This document shows, in pieces, positions 9,332 to 18,200 of a stretch of DNA of 64,000 bases. A program made the position numbers and the translations under genes. The DNA comes from Streptomyces sp. CBMA152 (GTDB lineage Bacteria; Actinomycetota; Actinomycetes; Streptomycetales; Streptomycetaceae): assembly GCF_014596475.1 (NCBI RefSeq), contig NZ_MECJ01000010.1, forward strand, positions 1-64,000, in the 5' to 3' direction. The notes beneath the pieces are model-generated. The model saw nothing but the letters and a program-made list of their open reading frames with translations. It ran no database searches and was not told the origin of the DNA. Within the stretch, counting starts at the first letter, position 1; each line of letters opens with the position of its first letter.

Positions 9332-10491
9332 CCTCACCCGCCCTCGCCCCCTCCCCGCGCCCCCGGCAGGCGACGAGCGCGCGCCGACGCGTCCTGCTCG
9401 CGCCGGTCACGATCACCCCGTCCAAACCGCTCGGCCCGTCCCACCTCAAGGGGCTGTTCTGGACGGACGTGATGTACCGGGCGACCGGCGCGCTCGCCGA
9501 GGTCGACTACCGCTTCAGCCACACCACGTACCACCTCACCGAACAGACCCTGGCCTTCTGGGAGTTCCTGGACCGCACCCAGGGCGACAGGGACTACACG
9601 GAGCTGTCCGAGGACGACATCGGCATGCTCTACGTCCGTCACCGGGCGGCGCAGGAGCAGGCCCCGGCCGCCGCACTGCGCCCGTACGCCGACGCCGTCG
9701 AGCACCACGGCTGGGTGCACCCGGCCGCCACCCGGGTGCTTGAGCTGTGGCGGACGCAGTACGCCCGGCTCGGCCTGCACGACCCCGGGCTCCTCGCCCA
9801 CCAGCCGCCGGGCCTCGGCCTGGAGGAGATGCTGGAGCACCTACGCGCGCGTGGCCTGTGCCTGGACCACCGCGGCCTGGGCGGCCCGGTCTATCTCGAC
9901 CTGACCCGCCACGGGCTGCCGCTGCGCCGGATCGTCACCGCCGACGGCCGCCCCAACTACCTCGCCTGCGCGCTGCGCGAACTCCTGCCGCTCGCGCCCG
10001 AGTACGACGAGGTGGTGTTCCTGTACGACCCCGACCTCGACCCCGACTACCAGTTGCTCGCGCGCGTGCTCGCGCCCCTGGGGCCGACCGTGCACCGGGT
10101 TCCGGTCGGACGGGTGCCGGTCGACGGCGAGATCCGCTCGGCCCGCAAGGGCGGCTGGCGGGGGCAGGACGCGGCTGCGCTCCTGGACGCGACCGCCGGG
10201 CACGACGAGGCGGCGACCCACCTCGGCATGCGGCTCTACTTCATCGCCACGCTCGGCCCGGGCCAGGGCCAGTCCCATCGGCCGGACCTGCTGGGCCAGT
10301 GCCTCAAGCGGGCCGAACGCCTGCTGGCCGGCGCCCCGGCGACCGCAGCGGACGACCTGCCCGAGCGGCTGGGCGTCCACCGCCGCGACCACGTGTACGT
10401 GGACCCGTACCGGCTCACGACCGGCCTGCTCGCCCGGCACCGCGCCGCGCCCGCGCGCGATCTGCTCTCGGCGGTGTTCCTGTGCCCCTGA
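9328..10491 (+). CDS. Truncated class I aminoacyl-tRNA-synthetase-like protein (ArgRS catalytic-core-like)
   Basis: A 387-residue protein I do not recognise as a named enzyme, but whose motif order resembles the arginyl-tRNA synthetase core. PSKPLGPSHLKG (31-42) occupies the place of the HIGH region. VYLDLT is followed by RIVTADGRPNYLA (residue 201 on), like the ArgRS RSDGT-TY segment. VVFLYDPD and LARVLAPLG follow, then DGEIRSARKGGW with S271-A-R-K-G at the KMSKS position. The ArgRS N-terminal domain and C-terminal anticodon-binding domain are absent (complete enzymes have about 550-590 residues). It may activate an amino acid for a biosynthetic step. The homology is read by eye and is an inference. 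Confidence 0.55.
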   Translation: MTSPALAPSPRPRQATSARRRVLLAPVTITPSKPLGPSHLKGLFWTDVMYRATGALAEVDYRFSHTTYHLTEQTLAFWEFLDRTQGDRDYTELSEDDIGMLYVRHRAAQEQAPAAALRPYADAVEHHGWVHPAATRVLELWRTQYARLGLHDPGLLAHQPPGLGLEEMLEHLRARGLCLDHRGLGGPVYLDLTRHGLPLRRIVTADGRPNYLACALRELLPLAPEYDEVVFLYDPDLDPDYQLLARVLAPLGPTVHRVPVGRVPVDGEIRSARKGGWRGQDAAALLDATAGHDEAATHLGMRLYFIATLGPGQGQSHRPDLLGQCLKRAERLLAGAPATAADDLPERLGVHRRDHVYVDPYRLTTGLLARHRAAPARDLLSAVFLCP

Positions 10492-11312
10492 CCCAGCGAC
10501 GACTTCACGACGAGGCGTACCGGCGGCTGCGGGACGTCCGGCCGGAACTCGCCACTCCGGCGGGCGAGTCGGACTTGGCCGCGCTTCTGCGGGCCCGAGC
10601 CGAGGCCGTCGAGCGGCCGGGCACGGACGCTGTCCTGGCGGTGGCGGTCCTGCGCGGCTTCGACCCCGCGGCCTGGGTCAGGGACGCGGCCGCGTTCGCG
10701 CTCGGGCTCGCCCCGGACACCGCGGCGGCCTGGCGGCGCTCATTCACCCGAACGGTGTACCTGGCCGGGAACCCGGAGAACCTGCTCGGCCGTTACTCCT
10801 TCGACCACCTGGCCGAGGACGGGTCGGTCGGCTGGTGCGGCCCGGCACCGGCCGGGAACAGCGCGGGGCTGCGCCGCCTGCTCAAGCTGTTCCTGTCCAC
10901 GGCTCCGTTCCCGGTCGGCCCTCCGACCACGATCACCGTGCCGACCCCCGCCGCCAACGGGGGCGACACCACCTCGGGCCCACTCGGCCGCGCACTGGGG
11001 CGGCCCACTGTGCCGCTGCCACACGGGCCTGCGTCACACCGGCCCGCGCCGAGGGCCGCCGTCCACCGCGATCTGTACGTCGCGGCGTCCGGCGTGCCCG
11101 TGCCCGAGGCGCTGGTCCACCTCAACCACCTGGTGGTCGAGGCGGCCCTGGACGGGCTGATCGGGCCGGGCGACCGGCTGACCCTGCGGTCCGTCCCGAG
11201 CCTGACCGGGGCGGTCACGCCGTTCGCCGCGCTCCGCGTCGACGTCGACCGCACCCATCCGCACCAGCTCCGCGCGTTCGCCGCGCTGACCGAGGAGACT
11301 CCCGATGTCTGA
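10482..11312 (+). CDS. Uncharacterised protein of the GH3/aaRS-like operon
   Basis: A 276-residue protein I cannot assign. The start is taken at GTG 10482, overlapping the preceding gene by 10 nt and giving MPLTQRRLHDEAYRRL. It is predicted soluble, with no signal peptide, membrane segment or familiar catalytic motif. The N-terminal 90 residues are Ala/Arg/Glu-rich and probably helical. A central segment reads SFTRTVYLAGNPENLLGRY. A low-complexity Pro/Gly stretch (about residues 145-185) precedes a C-terminal half containing VHLNHLVVEAALDGL. Its invariable coupling to the aaRS-like gene would suggest a partner or a transferase acting on the activated amino acid, but that is only a guess. Confidence 0.6.
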   Translation: MPLTQRRLHDEAYRRLRDVRPELATPAGESDLAALLRARAEAVERPGTDAVLAVAVLRGFDPAAWVRDAAAFALGLAPDTAAAWRRSFTRTVYLAGNPENLLGRYSFDHLAEDGSVGWCGPAPAGNSAGLRRLLKLFLSTAPFPVGPPTTITVPTPAANGGDTTSGPLGRALGRPTVPLPHGPASHRPAPRAAVHRDLYVAASGVPVPEALVHLNHLVVEAALDGLIGPGDRLTLRSVPSLTGAVTPFAALRVDVDRTHPHQLRAFAALTEETPDV

Positions 11313-11949
11313 CCCGTCCACCAGCAGCGCCCCCGGCGCACCGCCCGTCCGCTTCGGCATCCACGGCTCGCCGCACCTCGCCTCAGCCGTGGTGCGCGCG
11401 GCGGGCCGCGACGGGAGCGCCGTGCAGATGGTCGGATACGACGTCGAGGACCCGTTCCGGGGACTGCGGGCCAAGGAGCTCGACGTCATGATCGTCAAGT
11501 ACGGGCTGCGCGAGCCGGATCTGGCGCTCAGCCGTCCGGTGGCGTACGACCCGCGTGCGGCGATCGTCGGCGCCCATCACCCGCTCGCCACGCGCGCGTC
11601 GGTGTCGGTGGAGGAGCTGGCCGACTACGACGCGTTCCGCTGCCCCGGCGCCTTCCCCGCGTATGTGTGGGACGAGGTGGTACCACCCCGCACCCCGGCG
11701 GGCCGCACCATACGGCGGCGGTACGACATGGGCACCGTGCAGGGCCTGATGGAGCTGCTGGCCGGGACCGACGCCGTCCACATCTCGTTCCAGTCGCTCG
11801 ACACCATCACGCCGCCGCACATCAAGGTGGTCCCGATCGCGGATCTGTCACCCGCGCCCGTGGCGTTGGCGTGGCTGCGGGAGCTCGAACCGGGCGCACA
11901 CGTACGGCAGTTCATCACGGACGCGGAGAACGGGAGCACGGCCCGATGA
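11305..11949 (+). CDS. Stand-alone LysR-type effector-binding domain without DNA-binding domain
   Basis: A 214-residue protein matching only the substrate-binding half of LysR regulators. VRFGIHGSPHLASAVVRAA, LDVMIVKYG, PVAYDPRAAIVGAHHPLA followed by VEELADYD, and MGTVQGLMELLAG are the usual strands of the type-2 periplasmic-binding fold. No helix-turn-helix precedes it: it starts at 11305, 8 nt inside the upstream gene, with a GAGGAGA site. So it is not a truncated LysR with a lost start. It could bind a pathway intermediate, act as a chaperone or enzyme, or sense product for another regulator. Confidence 0.7.
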   Translation: MSDPSTSSAPGAPPVRFGIHGSPHLASAVVRAAGRDGSAVQMVGYDVEDPFRGLRAKELDVMIVKYGLREPDLALSRPVAYDPRAAIVGAHHPLATRASVSVEELADYDAFRCPGAFPAYVWDEVVPPRTPAGRTIRRRYDMGTVQGLMELLAGTDAVHISFQSLDTITPPHIKVVPIADLSPAPVALAWLRELEPGAHVRQFITDAENGSTAR

Positions 11950-12758
11950 CGGCACAGGCAACGACCCACGCGATGACACGGGCAGCAGAGGGCGTCCCCG
12001 TGGTGCTGCTGCACGCGCTCTCGCTCGACTCCTCGATGTGGGACGCGCAGCGGTACGCGCTGGAGCGGCGCGGGCATCCCGTCGTCGCCCCCGATCAGCG
12101 CGGTTTCGGTACATCCCCGCTCGGCGACGGGCCGCCGTCGCTCGACACGGTCGCCGACGACCTGGCCCGGGAGCTGGACCGGCGGGGCATCGACCGTGCG
12201 GTGCTGGTCGGGGTGTCCATGGGCGGCTATGTCGCGATGGAGTTCCTGCGCCGACACCCCGGTCGGGCTCTCGGTCTCGCCCTGATGTCCACGCGCGCGG
12301 AGGCGGACGACGAGGCCGCGCGGGCGGGGCGGGAGGGCTTCGCCGCGCTGATGGCGGACCCGGTGAAGGCCCGGGCGGTCATCGAGTCGACGGCGCCCCG
12401 GCTGGTGGGCGCCACCACGCACGCCGAACGGCCGCAGGTGGTGGCCCGGTTGCGTGCCGTACTGGCCGGGGTCTCCCCCGTATCGCTGGCCTGGGCCCAA
12501 CAGGCCATCGCGGCGCGGACGGACGCCACGGACGTGCTGCGGGCCGCCGACATACCGGCCGTGGTGCTCACCGGCGCGGAGGACCAGCTGGTCTCGGCGG
12601 CGGACGCGCGCGCGATGGTCGAGGCCCTGCCCCGGGGACGCCACTCGGTCATCCCGGGCTCGGGCCATCTGCCGCCGCTGGAGGTCCCGGCGGCGACGCT
12701 GGCCGAGCTGGACGCCCTCATAGCCGAAGTGGTCGCCGAAACGGAGGATGCCCGCTGA
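11946..12758 (+). CDS. Alpha/beta-hydrolase
   Basis: A 270-residue hydrolase of the 3-oxoadipate enol-lactonase/esterase type. The oxyanion segment LLHALSLDSS is followed by the nucleophile elbow GVSMGGY, an acid in LTGAEDQLV and the histidine in GSGHLPPLE. The complete catalytic triad is present. The ATG overlaps the previous stop (ATGA) and its own stop overlaps the next ATG (TGATG). In the operon it may release, hydrolyse or cyclise an ester or amide intermediate. Confidence 0.85.
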   Translation: MTAQATTHAMTRAAEGVPVVLLHALSLDSSMWDAQRYALERRGHPVVAPDQRGFGTSPLGDGPPSLDTVADDLARELDRRGIDRAVLVGVSMGGYVAMEFLRRHPGRALGLALMSTRAEADDEAARAGREGFAALMADPVKARAVIESTAPRLVGATTHAERPQVVARLRAVLAGVSPVSLAWAQQAIAARTDATDVLRAADIPAVVLTGAEDQLVSAADARAMVEALPRGRHSVIPGSGHLPPLEVPAATLAELDALIAEVVAETEDAR

Positions 12759-13717
12759 TGCTGACGGACGACCACCGGGCCTGGGGGTTCACCTCCTCCA
12801 CCGGGCTCGGCTTCACCCATCACACCATCGTCGACGCCCACTTCGACGCCTGCCGGGATGCGTATCTGGGCCTGCTCGGGCAGGCCGGGATCCGGCCGGG
12901 CGCACACGTCCTGGACGCGGGCTGCGGCGGCGGGGACTTCCTGCCGTGGCTGGCCGATCTGGTGGGCCCCGAGGGCCGGGTCACGGCCGTCGACCTGGCC
13001 GAGGAGAACGCCGAGCTGGCCACCGAACGTCTGACACGGTGGTCCCCCGCCTGTCCGGTGGAGGTGCGCCGCGCCGATCTCCTCGAACTCCCTTATCCGA
13101 ACGACTCGTTCGACGCGGTGTGGTGCGCGAACACCGTCCAGTACCTCAGCGACGCCGAACTCGCCCTCGCCCTGCGGGAGATGCGGCGGGTGGTCCGGCC
13201 GGGCGGGACGGTGGCGGTGAAGGACCTGGACGCGCATCTGATCACCGCCCGGCCCACCGACCCGTACCTCTTCGCGGACTTCTTCCGCGCGGCCGGACGG
13301 ACCCCGGGCTACGCGGCCCAGCTGCTGCGCACCCGCGACCTGTACCGCCATCTCAAGGCGGTCGGACTGACCGGGGTGCGGCAACAGACGGTCCTCATCG
13401 AGCACTTCGCCCCGCTCACCCCACAGGCCCGGGCGTTCTACGCGCCCACCTGCGCGCAGCTCGCCGGACAGGCCCTGGAGCTGGGCCTGAGTGAACAGTG
13501 GCGGCGCTTCGTGGACCCGGACGCGCCGGACCATCCGCTCGACTCGCCCGACGGGTACATCAGCGAGGGCAATGTGCTGGCGGTCGGGACCGTGCCGGGC
13601 GACGGGACCGGCCCCAGTCAAAGGACCGTTCCCGGTGGCGTGAATGTTCCCGGTGCCGGGGAATTCCAAGACCATCCCGTTCGTTCCCAGGGAGAGGAGA
13701 GCATCCAGACCAGCTGA
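12758..13717 (+). CDS. Class I SAM-dependent methyltransferase (UbiE-like)
   Basis: A 319-residue methyltransferase, last gene of the operon. SAM motif I HVLDAGCGGGDFLPWL is near residues 48-63, the acidic ribose-binding site is in VTAVDLAEE, DAVWCANTVQYL is motif II-like, and RVVRPGGTVAVKDLD is the post-II segment. The region after VLAVGTVPG (about 35 residues, Gly/Pro/Gln-rich) exceeds the normal fold and looks like a disordered tail. The ATG at 12758 overlaps the previous stop by 1 nt. It presumably performs a second methylation. Confidence 0.85.
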   Translation: MLTDDHRAWGFTSSTGLGFTHHTIVDAHFDACRDAYLGLLGQAGIRPGAHVLDAGCGGGDFLPWLADLVGPEGRVTAVDLAEENAELATERLTRWSPACPVEVRRADLLELPYPNDSFDAVWCANTVQYLSDAELALALREMRRVVRPGGTVAVKDLDAHLITARPTDPYLFADFFRAAGRTPGYAAQLLRTRDLYRHLKAVGLTGVRQQTVLIEHFAPLTPQARAFYAPTCAQLAGQALELGLSEQWRRFVDPDAPDHPLDSPDGYISEGNVLAVGTVPGDGTGPSQRTVPGGVNVPGAGEFQDHPVRSQGEESIQTS

Positions 13718-13745
13718 TGGACCCGAGGTCCGCGGGAGGCACGGC

Positions 13746-14153
13746 GTGAACAGCGAGCAGGAGACGATCCGCAGGGTCCTCACCCAGAGCGGGGACACCT
13801 GGGCGATCGTGGGGCTGTCCTCGAACGAGCGGCGGGCCGCGCACGGGGTCGCGGACGTGCTCCAGCGGTACGGGAAGCGGATCGTGCCCATACATCCCAA
13901 GGCCGAGACGGTGCACGGGGAGCAGGGGTATCCGTCGCTGGACGCGATTCCGTTCGAGGTCGACGTCGTGGACGTCTTCGTGAACAGCGAGCTCGCCGGG
14001 GACATAGCGGACCAGGCCGTCGCGGTCGGCGCCAAGGCCGTCTGGTTCCAGCTCGGGGTCATCGACGACGCGGCGTACGAGCGGACCCGGGCGGCGGGGC
14101 TGGACATGGTCATGGACCGATGCCCCGCGATCGAGATACCCCGGCTCGGCTGA
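13746..14153 (+). CDS. CoA-binding domain protein (YccU-like)
   Basis: A 135-residue single-domain protein with a CoA_binding Rossmann fold. TWAIVGLSSNERRAAHGVA contains the nucleotide loop, IVPIHPKAETVHGEQGYPSL the family's HPK region, and AVWFQLGVIDDAAYERTRAAG the conserved WxQxG segment. The start is GTG 13746. It is 28 nt downstream of the methyltransferase and could be on the same transcript. It is a widespread housekeeping-type family, so membership in the biosynthetic unit is uncertain. Its cellular role is not established. Confidence 0.85.
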   Translation: MNSEQETIRRVLTQSGDTWAIVGLSSNERRAAHGVADVLQRYGKRIVPIHPKAETVHGEQGYPSLDAIPFEVDVVDVFVNSELAGDIADQAVAVGAKAVWFQLGVIDDAAYERTRAAGLDMVMDRCPAIEIPRLG

Positions 14154-14196
14154 CCCCTCGGCCGCGCGCCACACGTCGCTCGCCCCCACACGTCGG

Positions 14197-14346
14197 TCAC
14201 TGCCACACCTCGACCCCGGCCGCGCATCGGTCGCCTCCCAGGAACAGAACGCCCGCGATACGGAACACCCGGAACCGGTAGCCGCTGTACCGGCCGCGTT
14301 CCGTACGCGCATACTGGCGCCAGCCGCAGCCTGCGAACAGACGCAC
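14197..14346 (-). CDS. Possible 49-residue protein
   Basis: A short reading frame with good Streptomyces codon bias starting at GTG 14346. AAGGAG (reverse strand 14360-14355) precedes it by 8 nt. The product starts VRLFAGCGWRQYARTERG, contains GYRFRVFRIAGVLFLGGD, and ends in GVEVWQ. It is basic, with a short hydrophobic segment and no recognised domain. It is divergent from the hydrolase at 14359, and the two ribosome-binding sites overlap in GGGAGGCGCTCCTT. It might be chance, and protein-level conservation would decide. Confidence 0.4.
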   Translation of the reverse strand: MRLFAGCGWRQYARTERGRYSGYRFRVFRIAGVLFLGGDRCAAGVEVWQ

Positions 14347-14358
14347 GGGAGGCGCTCC

Positions 14359-15222
14359 TTGCACAAGGTGATACGCACCCCGGACGGCCGCAAGCTGGCC
14401 GTCGAGACTCGTGGGCACCCCCTGGGCAGGCCGGTCTTCCTGCTGCACGGCACACCCGGAAGCCGGCACGGCCCGGCCCCGCGCAGCACCGTCCTGTACC
14501 GGATGGGCGTCCGGCTGATCACCTTCGACCGGCCGGGATACGGAGACTCCGACCGTCGGCCCGGACGCCGGGTGGTGGACGCGGCGGACGACGTGGCGGC
14601 GATCGCCGACGCGCTGGGGATCGACCGGTTCGCCGTGGTGGGGCGCTCGGGCGGTGCGCCGCACGCACTGGGGTGCGCCGCACGGCTTCCGGACCGTGCC
14701 GCCAGGACGGTGGCGCTCGTCCCGCTCGCGCCGCGCGACGCCGACGGGCTCGACTGGTTCGAGGGCATGACCGAGGACAACGTGCGCGCGTACACCATCG
14801 CGGCGGGCGGGCCCGAGGCCGTGACCGCCGCGCTGGAGGTGCGGGCCGAGGCGATACGGGCCGACCCGAGGGCCACGGTCGCCGCGATGCACGGCATGGT
14901 GCCCGATCCGGACCGGGGGGTCCTGACCGACGCGGCGATCAGAGCGCTGCTGGTGCGCAACTTCGCGGAGGGGCTGCGTACTTCGGCCGACGGATGGGTC
15001 GACGATGTGCTGGCGCTCAGCTCGCCGTGGCAGTTCCGGCCCGAGGACATCGGGGTGCCGGTGCTGCTGTGGCACGGGGCGCAGGATGTCTTCGCGCCCG
15101 CGTTGCACACGCGCTGGTTGGCGGAGCGGATTCCGGGGGCGTGCCTCGAAGTGCCGCCGGACGCAGCCCACTTCGGCGCGCTGGAGGTGTTCACCCGGGC
15201 CCTTCGGTGGGCCCGTTGGTGA
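14359..15222 (+). CDS. Alpha/beta-hydrolase
   Basis: A 287-residue alpha/beta-fold hydrolase. VFLLHGTPGSRHG forms the oxyanion hole, ITFDRPGYGDS follows, the nucleophile elbow is GRSGGAPHA, and the late PDAAHFG supplies the histidine. A TTG start at 14359 is chosen because GGGAGG lies 6 nt upstream. It ends 5 nt before the convergent stop of fxsT. It is separate from the FxS system by orientation; substrate unknown. Confidence 0.82.
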   Translation: MHKVIRTPDGRKLAVETRGHPLGRPVFLLHGTPGSRHGPAPRSTVLYRMGVRLITFDRPGYGDSDRRPGRRVVDAADDVAAIADALGIDRFAVVGRSGGAPHALGCAARLPDRAARTVALVPLAPRDADGLDWFEGMTEDNVRAYTIAAGGPEAVTAALEVRAEAIRADPRATVAAMHGMVPDPDRGVLTDAAIRALLVRNFAEGLRTSADGWVDDVLALSSPWQFRPEDIGVPVLLWHGAQDVFAPALHTRWLAERIPGACLEVPPDAAHFGALEVFTRALRWARW

Positions 15223-15227
15223 CCCGG

Positions 15228-18200
15228 CTACACCGGCTGGATCTCGATGTCCCTGTCCAGTCGTCGCCAGGCCCTCGCCGCCTCCGCTATCGGGTGGTCC
15301 ACGCCCAGCTGCTCCGCCGCCGGTTCCAGGACCGTGGCGCGCAGGCGGGCGGCCTCCTCGCCCCGGCCTGCCGCTCGTAGGGTGACCGCCAGGTTGGAGC
15401 GGCAGATCAGGACGTCGGGGTGGCGGGGGCCGAGGGTGTCCAGCAACCGGTCCAGGACCGCGCGCTCCCAGCGTTCGGCGAGGTCCGGGCGGCTCAGATC
15501 GCCGTACACATTGGCCAAGTTGATGCCCGCCGCGTGGACGAAGGGGTGCTCCGGGCCGAGTGCGCCCTCCAGCGCCGCGCGGACCTTCTCGGCGTCGTCG
15601 GCGGCCTCCTGCGCGCCTTCGGTCGCCCGTCGGTGGACGACCACGTTGTCCCGGCAGGCCAGGGTGTAGGGATGGTGCTCGCCCAGCTTCTGGCGGTAGC
15701 CGTCCAGCATCCGGCACGCGAGGTCCAGGGCCCGGCCCGGGTCGCCGACGGCCGCGTGGTCGGCGGCGAGGTTGAGGCCGCAGGCCAGGGTGTCGGGCGC
15801 GGTGGGCCCGTACCGCTCGTACAGGCGCTCGTACGACTTCGTCGTGATGCGGATCGCTTCATGCGGGTGGCCGGCGCGGCGCAGGGAGACCGCGAGGCTC
15901 TTCGCGGTGCGCAGCACCTCGGGCGCGCGCGGGTCGAGGACACGGCGCAGCCCGTCGAGGACTTCCCTCAGCAACTGCACGGACGCCGCGTACTCGCCGT
16001 TCTCCCGCAGGTCCGTCGCGAGGTGGCCGGTGGTGGCGAGGGTGAAGGGGTGTTCGTCGCCGAGCAGCAGGGCGAGGCCCTCGACGGTCCGCTCGTCGAG
16101 CCGTCGCGCGGCCTCGCTGTTGCCGGTGAGCCGGTAGTCGATGGCGAGGTTGTTCGCCGCCATCAGGGTGCGCCGGTGGTCCTCGCCGAAGAGGCGGCGC
16201 ATCCCCTGGTAGATCCACAGATCACGGTCGAGCGCCTCCGCGAAGCGGCCGACGGCGCGCAGGTCGGCGGCGAGGCTGCCGGTGACGATCAGGACGCTGG
16301 GGTGGTCGTCGGCCGGATGGTCCGCGTGGAAGTGCTGCCGCTGGCGCTCCAGGGTGTTCTCGTCCAGCTCCAGGGCCTCGTGGTACATCCCCTGGGCCCG
16401 CAGCACGTTGGCGAGCTCGAAGCGGATGGTGAGGGTCTGCAGGTCGTCGTCGCCGAGCCGACGGGTCCAGATGTCGTCGAGCTGGACGCCGAGGGCGCGG
16501 GCGCTCTCCAGTTCGCCGCGTTTGAGGAGGTAGCGGATCCGGTCGACCATCAGCTGGCGCACGCTCCCCTCGTCGCAGTCGGCGACGCCCGACGCGCTCA
16601 GATGCGGCCAGATCAGCTCGAACTCGGGCCAGCTCCTGGGGTCGCTGACCGGGTCCTCCCGGCCGACGCCCTCGGTGGGCCGCGCCTGGGCGAGCACGCG
16701 GTGCACCACGTGTTTGGCCTCGACCTGCTCCTGGGGGTTGAGTCCGGCCCGTACGGCGGCCTGGACCAGGCGGTGCACCTGGATGCTGTTGTCGGCGGCG
16801 TCCACCTTGGCGAGGGCGAACCGGTTCAGCGTCTGGATGACCCGGCCCAGCATGTACCGCTCGCGCAGGTCCGCGTCGTACGGAAGGAGCGCGTCGATCA
16901 TCGCGTCGCTGCTGATGAGCCGCATCGAGACCGACTCGGCCGAGAAGAACGACAGCAGCTCCAACAGCCGTACGGCGGAGCGGGATTTCTCGCGCAGCCT
17001 GTTGATGGAGATGGCCCAGGTCGCGCCGATGCGATGGCCGTAGTCCTCGGGTGTGCCGAGCGAGAGGACCTGGGTGCTCTGCTCCCTGAGCTGTTCCAGA
17101 TACGCGTCGACGGGCGTCGCCGTCTCGGCGAGCCAGGCCCCCGCCGCCTCCACGGCCAACGGCAGGTCACCGACGGCGGCGGCGACCCGGTCTGCGTCCG
17201 TGCCCGGCAGCCCGGCGACCCGCCAGGTCAGATGCTCGACGCTCTCGGCCCGGGTGAAGACCTCGACCTCGATGGTCTCGGCCCGGGCGGACGCGGGCTT
17301 GCTGCGACAGGTGGCGATCACATGCCCGTACACCCGGCCCGGCAGCGGGGCGACGCTCGGCGACAGTCGTCGCAGCGCCGAGTCGGGGTCCTCCACGTTG
17401 TCGAAGATCAGCAGCCAGCGCGGATAGCGCTCGCCGCTCCACAGCTCCTGGAGCGCCGCGAGGGCCGCCACGCCGACCACGTCGCCGGCCTTGAGGTCCA
17501 TCTCCACGGCGAGTTGGGCGAGCGAGGCCACCACGCGGTCGGGCCGCTCGGCTTCGATCCACCACACCAGGTCGTAGTCGGCCCGGAACCGGTGCGCGTA
17601 CTCCAGCGCCACCTGGGTCTTGCCGACGCCGCCCAGGCCGTGCAGGACCTGGGCACGGCGATGGGTGGAGCGGCTGTCGCCGCGCAGCTGGTCGCGCATC
17701 CGGTCGATCAGGGTGGTGCGGCCGGTGAACCAGCTGTTGCGCGGCCGTATGTTGGAGATCCGGGGCGCGTTGCCGGGAAAGCGCGGCCGGTCGGGGCCGG
17801 TCGGCAGGGCGGGTATCGCCTCGGTCCGCTCCAGGGCGCTCAGCAGCGCGGCCGCCGCCCGGGTCTCGTCGACGCGGACCAGGTCGACCGGGCCCCGGCT
17901 GCCCGGCGGCGGGGTCAGGCGCACGTCGCCGACGCGCACCGGCAGCATCCTGCGGCGCCCGCCCGAGCGGTCCTGGGCGGAGCCGCCGTCCCACAGGCCG
18001 CGCCCCTCGCGGGACTTGAGGTAGGCGGCGGAGGCGATGTGCAGGACGCGGTAGGCGCCCTCCTTGGCGAACTCCTCCTCGATCCGGGCCGGTTGCGGGG
18101 TGCGGGCGTCGGCGGCCACCGGGTGGAACCCGGCCGCTTCCAGCACGGAGGTGATCCAGTCCACCCACATCCGGTCCTCGGAGACATGGCTGAGCACGAT

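Noticed and set aside
13746..15222. Inclusion of the CoA-binding protein and second hydrolase in the biosynthetic operon
   Set aside because: The CoA-binding family is a widespread housekeeping type and the hydrolase follows a 205-bp gap with its own ribosome site, so operon membership could not be supported.
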